Source: CAYLNM01 sp964385045
GTDB taxonomy: Bacteria; Planctomycetota; Phycisphaerae; Phycisphaerales; SM1A02
Length of the DNA stretch: 10,738 bases
Reading direction: 5' to 3'
Assembly (NCBI GenBank): GCA_964385045.1
Contig: CAYLNM010000146.1
Span: 1-10,738 of the forward strand
How positions within the stretch are numbered: position 1 is the stretch's first letter; every line of letters starts with the position of its first letter. Shown here piece by piece: positions 1 to 7,435 of the stretch. The notes under the pieces are model-generated. The model was given only the letters and a program-made list of their open reading frames with translations, made no database searches and had not been told where the DNA came from. The translations under genes and the position numbers were made by a program.

Positions 1-61
1 GGTGGCGCCTCGGCGCGGGCGGCGGCGCAGTGCGGCGCCACCCGCGGTGGCGCGGTGGCGG
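1..61. repeat. Repeated GGTGGCG words forming competing hairpins downstream of pfkA
   Basis: GGTGGCGCC (1-9) is the exact complement of GGCGCCACC (34-42). Most of that second arm (35-42) also pairs perfectly with GGTGGCGC (46-53), leaving a 3-base CGC loop. The word GCGGTGGC is repeated in tandem at 44-51 and 52-59. The 8-bp, 3-loop hairpin lies about 70 bases past the pfkA stop and could slow or end transcription of pfkA, but no T-run follows it on either strand. Bases 62-124 show only a short GCGACGCCC duplication (65-82) and no gene that I can support. The window edge hides what lies to the left. Confidence 0.4.
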
Positions 62-124
62 GCCGCGACGCCCGCGACGCCCGCCCCGGACGCGAGCCCT
101 CGCCCGCCCGCCGGCCTCCGCGAC

Positions 125-1228
125 TCACTCGTCCCCGAAGCAGGTGCGCACCGCCCGGGCCATCCGCACCATCTCGTGGTCGAGCGGCACCAGACGCTGG
201 CGGTTGGCCACCTCGAGCAGGTCGATGTCGGTGATCGCGCCGTCCCGCATCACGATCATGCGGTGCCGCGCCCCCTCCATGAGTCGCTCGATCGCGGCGT
301 GGCCGAAGCGGGTGGCCAGCACGCGGTCCGCCGCCACCGGCGGGCCGCCCCGCTGCACGTGGCCGAGCACCGTGGTCCGGGTCTCGATCCCCGTCCGGTC
401 CTCGATCTCCGACGCCACCACGCCGCCGATCCCCCCGAGCCGCACCGGGTCGGGGCTCGTGTCGTCCACCCGCCCCACGACCTGCGTGCGGCCGGTCATC
501 CGGGCCCCCTCGGCACAGCACACGATCGAGAAGCCGCGGCCGCGGCTGCGGCGGCTGTCCACGAACCGGCACACCGCGTCGGGGTCGAAGGGGATCTCGG
601 GGATCAGGATCACGTCCGAGCCCGAGGCGACGCCCGCGTGCAGGGCGAGCCAGCCGCTGTTGCGGCCCATCGTCTCGCACACGATGACCCGGTGGTGGCT
701 CTCGGCGGTGGTGTGGAGCCGGTCGAGCGAGAGCGTCGCGGTGGTGTACGCGGTGGTGAAGCCGAAGGTGACGTCGGTGCCGACGATGTCGTTGTCGATC
801 GTCTTGGGGACGCCGATGCAGTTGACGCCCCGCTCGACCAGCGGGGCGGCGCAGCTCATGGTGCCGTCGCCGCCGATCACGATGATCGCGTCGAGCCGGC
901 GGCGCTCGATCACCTCGAGGCAGTCGTCGATCCGGTTCGCGAAGATCGCCTCGCCCGCGGCGTCGCGTCCCACGTAGTAGTTCGAGGGGTTCGCGCGATT
1001 GCTCGTCCCGAGGATCGTGCCGCCGCGGTTGAGGATGCCCGAGACGTTGAGGGCCAGCAGCTCGCGGACGCGGTCCTCGACGAGGCCCTGGAAGCCGTCC
1101 TCGATGCCGAAGACGCGGATGCCGTGCTGGTACAGCGCGGCCTTGGTCACCGCGCGGATGACCGCGTTGAGGCCGGGACAGTCGCCGCCGCCGGTCAGGA
1201 TGCCGATGCGGCGGATGGGGGCGGACAT
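125..1228 (-). CDS. pfkA: 6-phosphofructokinase, probably ATP-dependent
   Basis: Phosphorylates fructose 6-phosphate to fructose 1,6-bisphosphate in the cytoplasm, the committing step of glycolysis. The 367-residue protein shows the whole family signature: the GGGDCPGLN nucleotide loop (13-21), GGDGT (119-123), PKTIDND with the catalytic-base aspartate D145 (141-147), MGR (187-189), an AEGA segment (239-242) and HVQRGG (290-295). The glycine after Asp121 is the residue of ATP-using enzymes, whereas PPi-using enzymes carry Asp there. Lys142, in place of the bacterial glycine, is typical of the PPi and 'mixed' long forms. The length exceeds the roughly 320 residues of E. coli PfkA, which fits the long group. 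I chose the ATG at 1228 because GGAG lies 8 bases upstream and the nucleotide loop begins a few residues later; the frame stays open upstream to 1384, but that part is arginine-rich noise. Divergent from lysS. Family certain; the phosphate donor is inferred. Confidence 0.95.
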   Translation of the reverse strand: MSAPIRRIGILTGGGDCPGLNAVIRAVTKAALYQHGIRVFGIEDGFQGLVEDRVRELLALNVSGILNRGGTILGTSNRANPSNYYVGRDAAGEAIFANRIDDCLEVIERRRLDAIIVIGGDGTMSCAAPLVERGVNCIGVPKTIDNDIVGTDVTFGFTTAYTTATLSLDRLHTTAESHHRVIVCETMGRNSGWLALHAGVASGSDVILIPEIPFDPDAVCRFVDSRRSRGRGFSIVCCAEGARMTGRTQVVGRVDDTSPDPVRLGGIGGVVASEIEDRTGIETRTTVLGHVQRGGPPVAADRVLATRFGHAAIERLMEGARHRMIVMRDGAITDIDLLEVANRQRLVPLDHEMVRMARAVRTCFGDE

Positions 1229-1236
1229 GGAGTCGT

Positions 1237-1240
1237 CTCC
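1237..1240 (-). promoter_or_regulatory. Ribosome-binding site of pfkA
   Basis: On the minus strand GGAG stands 8 bases before the ATG at 1228. It decides this start over the longer open frame reaching 1384. Confidence 0.7.
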
Positions 1241-1457
1241 GGGCGGAGGGCGATCGGCCCGCCGCCGCGGCGGACCACGGTGGACCGCGAGGCGGCGGCG
1301 GGGCGGGAGCCGGCCCGCGCCCGGTCGCCGGTGCGCCGCGGGCCGTCGTGCGCGGGCATCGTACCGGCGGTACCATCCGGCCACCGGGCGCCGCGGGCGC
1401 GGATCGACGCGCGCCGCGCCGCCGCCGGCACCGGCGTCCGGTCACCCGCCCTCCGCC

Positions 1458-1461
1458 GGAG
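1458..1461 (+). promoter_or_regulatory. Ribosome-binding site of lysS
   Basis: GGAG lies 9 bases before the GTG at 1471 and supports that codon as the start. No ATG is available near the expected N terminus. Confidence 0.7.
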
Positions 1462-1470
1462 CCTCTTTCC

Positions 1471-3126
1471 GTGAGCGACGCCCCCACCACGTCCGGCGCG
1501 GCCGAGGACGCCGCGTCCGCCCGTCCGCGCCGCGAGGATCCCCTCGTCACCGCGCGGCGCGAGAAGCTCGGCCGCTGGCGCGAGACGTGGGGCATCACCG
1601 GCTACGGACACCGGGTCGACGGGCTCGTCTCCCTCGCCGAGGCGCGGGCCCGCTTCGACGAGGCGGCGCACGCCGCCCACGAGCAGGCCGCGGCGGCGGC
1701 CCGCGAGGCGGGCGAGACGCCGGATCCGACCGCGGGCGGACGGCCGGAGGTGCTCGTCGCCGGGCGCTGCGTGCAGCACCGGGCGATGGGCAAGCTCGTC
1801 TTCATCGTCCTCCGCGACGAGAGCGGCGACCTGCAGGTCTCGGTCTCGCGGGCCGCGGTCGAGCAACGCGGCTTCAAGCTCGCCCAGAAGCTCGACTACG
1901 GCGACGTGGTCGTGGTCGGCGGCCGCATGGGCAAGACGCAGAAGGGCGAGGTCTGCGTGTGGGCCGACCGCTTCGAGGTCCACTGCAAGAGCCTCGTGCC
2001 GCCGCCGGAGAAGTACCACGGCCTCACCGACGCCGAGCTGCGGTACCGCCACCGCTCCGTCGACATGTACGCCAACCCGGAGACCATCCGGACGTTCCGC
2101 GCCCGCTCGCGCATCGTCTCCTCGATGCGGCGGATCATGGAGGAGCACGGCTACCTCGAGGTCGAGACGCCGATGATGCAGCCGATCGCGGGCGGGGCGG
2201 CGGCACGGCCGTTCACCACCCACCACAACGCCCTCGACCTGCCGCTGTACCTGCGGATCGCGCCCGAGCTGTACCTCAAGCGGCTGCTCGTGGGCGGGAT
2301 GTCCCGCGTGTTCGAGATCAACCGCAACTTCCGCAACGAGGGCGTCGACCGCAGCCACAATCCCGAGTTCACCGCGATCGAGGCGTACGAGGCCTTCGGC
2401 GACTGCTGGACGATGCTCGAGCTGGTCGAGGACCTGCTGCACCGGCTCGCGGTCGAGGCGGCGGCGGCCCGGGCGGCGGATGGCGAGACGGACGGCGTGC
2501 GGCCGGCCGGGGACGCCGGCACCGAGGACGGACCGCGGCTGCGCTTCGGCGACGTCGAGGTGGACTGGTCGCGGCCGTTCCCCCGCGTCCGGTACGGCGA
2601 GCTCTTCGAGCGGGCGTTCGGCTTCCCGATGCAGGACGAGGCCCGCGTCCGGGCCGCGGCCCGTGACGCCGGGCGTGACGACGCCGACGGCCTCGACCAC
2701 TGGCTGCTCGTGAACGAGCTCTACGAGGAGCGGTGCGAGCCGATGGTCGACCCGTCGCGGCCGACCTTCGTCACCGACTACCCGGCCGCGATCAGCCCGC
2801 TCACGCGGCCGCAGGAGGACGCGCCGCACCTCGCCCACCGCTGGGAGCTGCTCTGCGCGGGGATGGAGCTCGGCACCGCGTACACCGAGCTCAACGACCC
2901 CGAGGTGCAGGAGCGGACCCTCACCGAGCAGCTCGCGGGGGCGGACGAGGAGGAGGCGACGTTCCGCACCCTCGACGAGGACTTCCTGCACGCGCTGCGG
3001 GTCGGCATGCCGCCCGCGGGCGGCATGGGGCTCGGGGTGGATCGGATCGTCATGCTCCTGACGGGGGCGCCCTCCATCCGCGACGTGATCCTGTTCCCGC
3101 TGCTTCGGCCCGGGGGCGGCGCATGA
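1471..3126 (+). CDS. lysS: Lysyl-tRNA synthetase, class II
   Basis: Charges tRNA-Lys with lysine using ATP, in the cytoplasm. The 551-residue protein has an anticodon-binding OB fold (about 94-175, with VAGRCVQHRAMGK) followed by the class II catalytic core. Motif 1 lies around 207-240 and ends in ETPMMQPIAGGAAARPF. THHNALDLPLYLRIAPELY follows at 250-268. Motif 2 is FEINRNFRNEGVDRSHNPEF (281-300). Motif 3 is GMGLGVDRIVMLL (518-530), followed by the closing IRDVILFP (536-543). These match the bacterial LysS family nearly residue for residue. Compared with E. coli LysS it has a longer alanine-rich segment before the OB fold (about 60-92) and about 20 extra low-complexity residues around 329-355. 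The start is a GTG with good ribosome-binding site spacing. Its stop overlaps the next start as ATGA, so it is the first gene of a probable three-gene operon. Confidence 0.98.
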   Translation: MSDAPTTSGAAEDAASARPRREDPLVTARREKLGRWRETWGITGYGHRVDGLVSLAEARARFDEAAHAAHEQAAAAAREAGETPDPTAGGRPEVLVAGRCVQHRAMGKLVFIVLRDESGDLQVSVSRAAVEQRGFKLAQKLDYGDVVVVGGRMGKTQKGEVCVWADRFEVHCKSLVPPPEKYHGLTDAELRYRHRSVDMYANPETIRTFRARSRIVSSMRRIMEEHGYLEVETPMMQPIAGGAAARPFTTHHNALDLPLYLRIAPELYLKRLLVGGMSRVFEINRNFRNEGVDRSHNPEFTAIEAYEAFGDCWTMLELVEDLLHRLAVEAAAARAADGETDGVRPAGDAGTEDGPRLRFGDVEVDWSRPFPRVRYGELFERAFGFPMQDEARVRAAARDAGRDDADGLDHWLLVNELYEERCEPMVDPSRPTFVTDYPAAISPLTRPQEDAPHLAHRWELLCAGMELGTAYTELNDPEVQERTLTEQLAGADEEEATFRTLDEDFLHALRVGMPPAGGMGLGVDRIVMLLTGAPSIRDVILFPLLRPGGGA

Positions 3127-4871
3127 GGCGCTCGGCCCGCCGGCGACGGCCGCGGGGCGAGCCGCACGCCGGTCGCCCGGTCGCGCGACGGGCGGCGGCG
3201 GTGTCGGTGGCGGGCGCGGCGCTCGCGCTCGTCCTCGCGGTGCCCCCGGCGGCCCGGGCCGTGGCGGGGGCGGTGGCCGTCGGGGCGGCGGGAGCCGGCG
3301 GCCCGGCGCCCGCGCGACTCGACGCCGTCGCCGGCCCCGACGCCCGGGGCGGACCGGCCGCCGCCGACGTCCACGTCGTCCACGACCGCTGGTACGTGCT
3401 GCGGCTCGACGGTCGGCCGGTGGGCTCGATGCGGCTCACGCGGCTGCGCGGCGCGGCGGGCCCGGCGGCGGAGGCGCGGCTGGAGACCCGGCGGGTGACC
3501 CGCCTGCGGGTGCGGCGCGGGGAGACGGAGGTCGCCCTGCTCGCGGGGTCCTCCTTCGTCGAGGACGTCGACGGGCGTCCGCTCGCCGCCCGTGCCTGGG
3601 GCGGGCCGACCGGCCCCGGCGGCGCGGCCGGCACGGCGTGGCGATTCGTCTCGGACGGCATCGTCGCGACGGACGAGGGTGGCGACGCGGTCGACGCGGC
3701 GCCGCGCCCGCGGCCGCTTCCCCCGCGGCCCTGGCTGACGCCGGCCGCGGTCGACCTGCTGGTGGCGAGCCGCATCGAGGGCGGGGCGCGACGCATCGCC
3801 TTCACGACGCTCGATCCGGGGTCCGGGCTCGCCGCAGTGGACACCGAGCTGGTGGCCGACGGGCGGGAGCGGATCGACGTCGGCGACCGGCGGATCGCGG
3901 CGAGCCGGTGGCGGGTGCACACGAGCGCCGCGCCCGACCTCGCGTCGCGGCAGTGGCGCTCGCGCGACGGCGTGCTCCTCCGCGAGTCGGTGCCGACCCC
4001 GGCCGGTCCGCTGGTCGCCGAGCTCGCGGACGAGGCGGCGGCGCGGAGCGCGCTCGCGGGCTCGCCGCCCGAGGTGCTCGCGGCGGGGGCGGTGGTGGCC
4101 GAGGGGCGACTCGACCCCGCATGGCGGCGCGTGCGGTACCTCGTGCGGCGGGACGAGGACGAGGCGATCGACGCCGGGGCGGGCGCGGGCGCGGTGCCGG
4201 GATCCCCGGTCCCCGCCGATGCCCGGCAGCGCGTCACGCGCGAGGCCGACGGCTGGTGGCACGTCGACGTGTCCGCGTCGGATGCCGAGCCGCCGTCGAC
4301 GGACGCCACGCGTGGGACCCCGGCGCCCCCGTCGCCCCCGGGGCCCGCCGATCTCGCGGCGACTCCGCTCGTCGACGCGGACGACCCGGCGGTGCGACGG
4401 CTGGCCGCCCGCGCGGTCCGCGGCCTGCCCGCGGGAGGCGACGCGGCGGCGCGTGCCGAGGCGATGCGGCGGCGGGTGCACGCGCACGTGCGGGACGACG
4501 CCGGGCTCGACCGGCTGTGGGACTCCGCTTCGACGACCGCCCGCACCGGGCGCGGCGACTGCAGCGAGCACGCGGTCCTGCTGGCGGCGATGCTGCGGGC
4601 CGAGGGCATCCCCGCCCGGCTCGCCATCGGCCTGGTACACGCGGAGGCGATCGACGGCCCCGGCGTGCCGCTCGCCTGGCACCTGTGGACGCGGGCGTGG
4701 ATCGACGGGGCCTGGCACGAGCTCGACGCGACGCGGCCGGCCGGCGTCGGCCCCGGGCACCTGCGGCTCGGTGAGACCGCGGGCGGGGATGCCGAGGCCC
4801 TGGCCCGGGTCGCCGCCCTCGCCGCCGGGGCCGGCCGCCTGCGGGTGCGGATCGCGGGGGGCGAGCCGTGA
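3123..4871 (+). CDS. Exported transglutaminase-like (papain-fold) protein
   Basis: The 582-residue protein has an arginine-rich start and a hydrophobic stretch (about 25-50) ending near an alanine-rich site, so it is a signal peptide or membrane anchor and the rest probably lies outside the cytoplasm. Residues 85-345 form a long beta-rich domain I cannot name; it begins with WYVLRLDGRPVGSMRLTRL. The C-terminal part is a transglutaminase-like core. Catalytic Cys480 sits in GRGDCSEHA, His520 in AWHLWTRAW and Asp535 in HELDAT, in the usual Cys-His-Asp order and spacing, with the usual helix after the cysteine (LLAAMLRAEGIPARLAIG). Bacterial members of this superfamily are proteases, amidases or cross-linkers; the substrate here is unknown. 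A Pro/Ser/Gly-rich linker (about 350-410) joins the two halves. It overlaps lysS and nnrD by four bases each and has no strong ribosome-binding site, only G-runs, which suggests coupled translation. Confidence 0.85.
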   Translation: MRRSARRRRPRGEPHAGRPVARRAAAVSVAGAALALVLAVPPAARAVAGAVAVGAAGAGGPAPARLDAVAGPDARGGPAAADVHVVHDRWYVLRLDGRPVGSMRLTRLRGAAGPAAEARLETRRVTRLRVRRGETEVALLAGSSFVEDVDGRPLAARAWGGPTGPGGAAGTAWRFVSDGIVATDEGGDAVDAAPRPRPLPPRPWLTPAAVDLLVASRIEGGARRIAFTTLDPGSGLAAVDTELVADGRERIDVGDRRIAASRWRVHTSAAPDLASRQWRSRDGVLLRESVPTPAGPLVAELADEAAARSALAGSPPEVLAAGAVVAEGRLDPAWRRVRYLVRRDEDEAIDAGAGAGAVPGSPVPADARQRVTREADGWWHVDVSASDAEPPSTDATRGTPAPPSPPGPADLAATPLVDADDPAVRRLAARAVRGLPAGGDAAARAEAMRRRVHAHVRDDAGLDRLWDSASTTARTGRGDCSEHAVLLAAMLRAEGIPARLAIGLVHAEAIDGPGVPLAWHLWTRAWIDGAWHELDATRPAGVGPGHLRLGETAGGDAEALARVAALAAGAGRLRVRIAGGEP

Positions 4872-5923
4872 GCGCGGCGGACCGCACCGCGCCCGAGCCG
4901 TCCGAGTCGCCCGGCCGGCCGCTGCCGCCGCGGCCGGCCGACGGCCACAAGGGCACCTTCGGCACCGTGGTCGTCCTCGGCGGCTCGGTGGCCGGCGGCC
5001 GCGTCATGCTCGGGGCCCCGTGCCTCGCGGCGCGGGCGGCGCTGCGGGCGGGCGCCGGACTGGTGGTGCTGGCGGTCCCCGAGCCGCTGGCGACCGCCGC
5101 GATCGGCATCGTCCCCGAGGCCACCGCGCTGGCGCTGCCGGTGGACGAGGAGGGCTCCCTGCGGCCGGCGGACGCGGCGGCCGTCCTCGACGCCCACGCG
5201 CCACGGCCCGAGTGCCTCGTGGCCGGGCCCGGGCTCGGCGGCGGGGCGGCGGTGCAGCAGGTGCTCGTCCGCCTGCTCGCCCGGGACGACGTGCCGGTGG
5301 TCCTCGACGCCGACGGGCTCAACGCGATCGCCGCGCTGCCCGGCTTCGACCGCGACCTGCGGTCCCCCGCGATCCTCACGCCGCACCCCGGCGAGTTCGA
5401 CCGGCTCGCCCGCGGGCTCGCGCTGGACCTCGACGCCCGCGATCCGGCGCGGCGCCGGGACGCCGCGGCGACCCTGGCCGGGCGGCTCGGGGGCGTCGTC
5501 GTCCTCAAGGGCCGCCATACCGTGGTCGCCGACGGCCTCGGGACGTGGACGAGCGCGACCGGCGGCCCCTCGCTCGCCACCGGCGGCACCGGCGACGTCC
5601 TCGCCGGGCTCATCGGCGGCCTGGTGGCCCAGCACGTGCGGCTGCCGGCGGCGCCGGGGCTGCCCGCCGATCCCGCCGGCCGCGGGCTCGCGGAGATCGC
5701 CCGCCTCGCCGTCCACGCCCACGGGCTCGCCGCCGACCGCTGGGCCGCCGTCCACGGCGGGGCGGCGCGGGCCGCGGGCCGGCTCGCGGGCGAGCTCGCC
5801 GACGCCCTGCCGGCGGTGCTGGCGGAGCTCAGGACGCCGGCGGCCGACGAGCCCGGCGCGGCCTCGGGAACGGACGACGCCGCCGGACCCGCGGACGATG
5901 CCCGCGAATCCGGCGGCGACTGA
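4868..5923 (+). CDS. nnrD: ADP-dependent NAD(P)H-hydrate dehydratase
   Basis: Repairs NADHX and NADPHX, the hydrated and inactive forms of the reduced cofactors, using ADP in known bacterial members. The 351-residue protein is the ribokinase-like carbohydrate-kinase domain of the YjeF C-terminal family. It shows GSVAGGRVMLGAPCLAARA (39-57), AGPGLGGG (119-126), DADGLN (147-152), LTPHPGEF (170-177), LKGRHTVVAD (213-222), the anion-hole motif ATGGTGDVLAG (237-247), and AHGLAADRWA (284-293) near the end. The epimerase half (NnrE), fused in E. coli YjeF, is absent, so this is the stand-alone form and the epimerase must be elsewhere if present. The last 25 or so residues are an acidic, low-complexity tail. 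The start is the GTG of a GTGA overlap with the upstream transglutaminase-like gene. Last gene of the operon; it converges on the chemoreceptor gene. Confidence 0.95.
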   Translation: MSAADRTAPEPSESPGRPLPPRPADGHKGTFGTVVVLGGSVAGGRVMLGAPCLAARAALRAGAGLVVLAVPEPLATAAIGIVPEATALALPVDEEGSLRPADAAAVLDAHAPRPECLVAGPGLGGGAAVQQVLVRLLARDDVPVVLDADGLNAIAALPGFDRDLRSPAILTPHPGEFDRLARGLALDLDARDPARRRDAAATLAGRLGGVVVLKGRHTVVADGLGTWTSATGGPSLATGGTGDVLAGLIGGLVAQHVRLPAAPGLPADPAGRGLAEIARLAVHAHGLAADRWAAVHGGAARAAGRLAGELADALPAVLAELRTPAADEPGAASGTDDAAGPADDARESGGD

Positions 5924-5928
5924 TCGTC

Positions 5929-5972
5929 CCGCCCGCGCCGCCGTCGCCCGGGAGGCGCGTGCCCGCGGGCGG
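5929..5972. terminator. Possible shared terminator between converging nnrD and chemoreceptor genes
   Basis: Only 60 bases (5924-5983) lie between the two converging stops. CCGCCCGCG (5929-5937) pairs with CGCGGGCGG (5964-5972), giving a 9-bp stem with a 26-base loop. Alternative pairings exist: the palindrome GCCCGCGGGC (5961-5970), enclosed by GGCGC (5954-5958) and GCGCC (5975-5979). There is no T-run on either side, so intrinsic termination would be atypical. Position between two tails is the main support. Confidence 0.35.
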
Positions 5973-5983
5973 TGGCGCCAGGC

Positions 5984-7435
5984 TCACGAGGTGCAGAGGG
6001 CTCCGAGGGCCGACCGCAGCCGCTCGGCGCTGCGCTCGAGGCCCGCGTCGTCCTCCGACACCGCGTGCCGGATCACGGAGAGCTCCTGCTCGACCTCCTC
6101 GGCCGCCTCGGCGATCACGCCGAAGGTCGCCTGCGCGGCCTCGGTCGCCGCGCCCACGTCGCCGGCCACCGCGAGGCAGGTGCCGACCGCCTCGGACGCG
6201 GTCGTGCACTCGCGCTGAATGTCGTCGATCATGCCCGAGATCATCGCGGTGGCCTCGGTGGAGCGGTCGGCGAGCGATCGGACCTCCTCCGCCACCACCG
6301 CGAATCCGGCGCCCTGCTCGCCGGCCCGCGCCGCCTCGACCGCGGCGTTGAGGGCGAGGAGATTGGTCTGCCGGGCGATGGACGCGATCGACTCGGCGGC
6401 GGCGTGGATCCGCTGGCCGAGCTCGCCCAGCGACGCGACCCGCTCGGAGGCCGCGGTCACGTCCCGCTGGATCGTGTCGACGAGCTCGCCCGCGGTCGCC
6501 ATCCGCTGCCGGGCCTCGGTCGACTCGGCCGACTGCCGGCGGGCGGCCTCGCCCGCCGCGTCGCAGCCGCTGGCGACCGCGTGGCTCACGCGGGCGATCG
6601 ACTCCGAGGAGCCCCCGGCCTCCCGGCCGATGCGCCGCAGGTTGTCGACGAACGCGCCGAGCTCCTCGGCGAGCACCGCGAGGCTCTCGGCGCCGCCGCA
6701 GTCGAAGCGGCGGTCGAGGTCGCCCGACTCGCGGGCGGTTCGCAGCTCGGCCCCCATCGTCTCGGCCGCGGACTCGACGACGGAGCGCTCCTCCTCGATC
6801 CGCCGCCGCTCGGCGATGATCTCGAGGATGCGACCGCGGGCCGAGTGGATGCCCCAGAGCAGGGCGGCGTCGAGGATCACGACCCACCCGGCGTGGAAGG
6901 CCCAGAGCCAGCTCTCGGCGTTCGCGTCGCCGAAGATCGAGAGCGGGGCGAAGATCCCGCGGAGCAGGTGGTCGGCCGCGGTGACCACGGTCGCGGCGAC
7001 GATGACGTGGTAGTCGCGGTACATCGCGAGGATCGCGAGGGACGCGAAGACGTGGAAGTGCAGCTCCACGCGGCCGCCGGCGACGTGCATGAGCAGGCCG
7101 CCCATCGCCATCTGGGCCACCGCGATCACGATCCGGGTGAGCTGCCGGCCGGGCCGCTGCAGGGCGAGGAACGTCGCGGGGGCGGCGGCGAGGATGGCGA
7201 TCGCCGTCCCGGCGAGCATGTGCACGTTCGCCGCGCCCGTCTCGCCGATCCACGTCAGCGGGCTGATGAGCAGGCCCACGAGGGCGATGACCGCCGCCTG
7301 GCCGGGCAGCAGCCAGGCGAAGAGCCGGTCGATGCGGACGGCGGAGGCGTCGATCTCGCGCCGCAGGTCCTGCTCGTCGGACGGCGCGGTCGGTTGGTTC
7401 GCGGCGAGCGTGGGGGTCGTGGGCAGGGCGGTCAT
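5984..7435 (-). CDS. Methyl-accepting chemotaxis protein with histidine-rich membrane sensor
   Basis: Chemoreceptor that would signal through CheA/CheW. The 483-residue protein starts with a short cytoplasmic leader and then about six hydrophobic segments (roughly 38-60, 70-92, 99-119, 126-139, 142-157, 177-197) with no sizeable external ligand domain. The membrane part holds H72, H117, H126, H128, H143, H156 and H181, in motifs such as ELHFHVF, YRDYH and ADHLLRG. I recall similar membrane modules on other planctomycete and proteobacterial signalling proteins. A helix follows, then a HAMP-like half (SGDLDRRF, about residue 235 on), then the signalling coiled coil with the conserved hairpin ARQTNLLALNAAVEAARAGE and QGAGFAVVAEEVRSLADRS (about 354-392). 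About 108 residues follow the hairpin tip, roughly 15 heptads, which suggests a short receptor class. The start is ATG with GAGGA six bases upstream. It overlaps the upstream thioredoxin-like gene by four bases. The ligand is unknown. Confidence 0.93.
   Translation of the reverse strand: MTALPTTPTLAANQPTAPSDEQDLRREIDASAVRIDRLFAWLLPGQAAVIALVGLLISPLTWIGETGAANVHMLAGTAIAILAAAPATFLALQRPGRQLTRIVIAVAQMAMGGLLMHVAGGRVELHFHVFASLAILAMYRDYHVIVAATVVTAADHLLRGIFAPLSIFGDANAESWLWAFHAGWVVILDAALLWGIHSARGRILEIIAERRRIEEERSVVESAAETMGAELRTARESGDLDRRFDCGGAESLAVLAEELGAFVDNLRRIGREAGGSSESIARVSHAVASGCDAAGEAARRQSAESTEARQRMATAGELVDTIQRDVTAASERVASLGELGQRIHAAAESIASIARQTNLLALNAAVEAARAGEQGAGFAVVAEEVRSLADRSTEATAMISGMIDDIQRECTTASEAVGTCLAVAGDVGAATEAAQATFGVIAEAAEEVEQELSVIRHAVSEDDAGLERSAERLRSALGALCTS

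Larger units (their letters stand above)
1229..1470. promoter_or_regulatory. Divergent pfkA/lysS promoter region with a central palindrome
   Basis: These 242 bases separate two diverging genes and contain no credible small gene. In the middle, GTACCG-g-CGGTAC (1361-1373) is a perfect 6-1-6 palindrome, and flanking bases 1358-1359 and 1375-1376 also pair. Its right edge provides TACCAT (1371-1376) as a plus-strand -10-like hexamer. Its left edge provides TACGAT on the minus strand (1363-1358). Each matches TATAAT at 4 of 6 positions. These AT-containing bases stand out in an otherwise GC-saturated spacer. No good -35 hexamer is visible at the right distance on either side, so the start sites are tentative. 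The palindrome could instead be an operator serving both genes. Confidence 0.4.

Noticed and set aside
2..1474. A 490-codon open frame on the plus strand across pfkA
   Set aside because: Antisense to a gene with every phosphofructokinase motif; the translation is His/Arg/Asp/Ala-rich with no recognisable domain. Stop codons are rare by chance at this GC content.
1195..2991. A 598-codon open frame on the minus strand across lysS
   Set aside because: Antisense shadow of a clear lysyl-tRNA synthetase; composition is that of a complementary frame, without motifs.
3050..5755. A 901-codon open frame on the minus strand, the longest in the window
   Set aside because: Lies opposite the transglutaminase-like and nnrD genes, both with catalytic motifs in order; the translation is low-complexity Arg/Ala/Ser/Pro.
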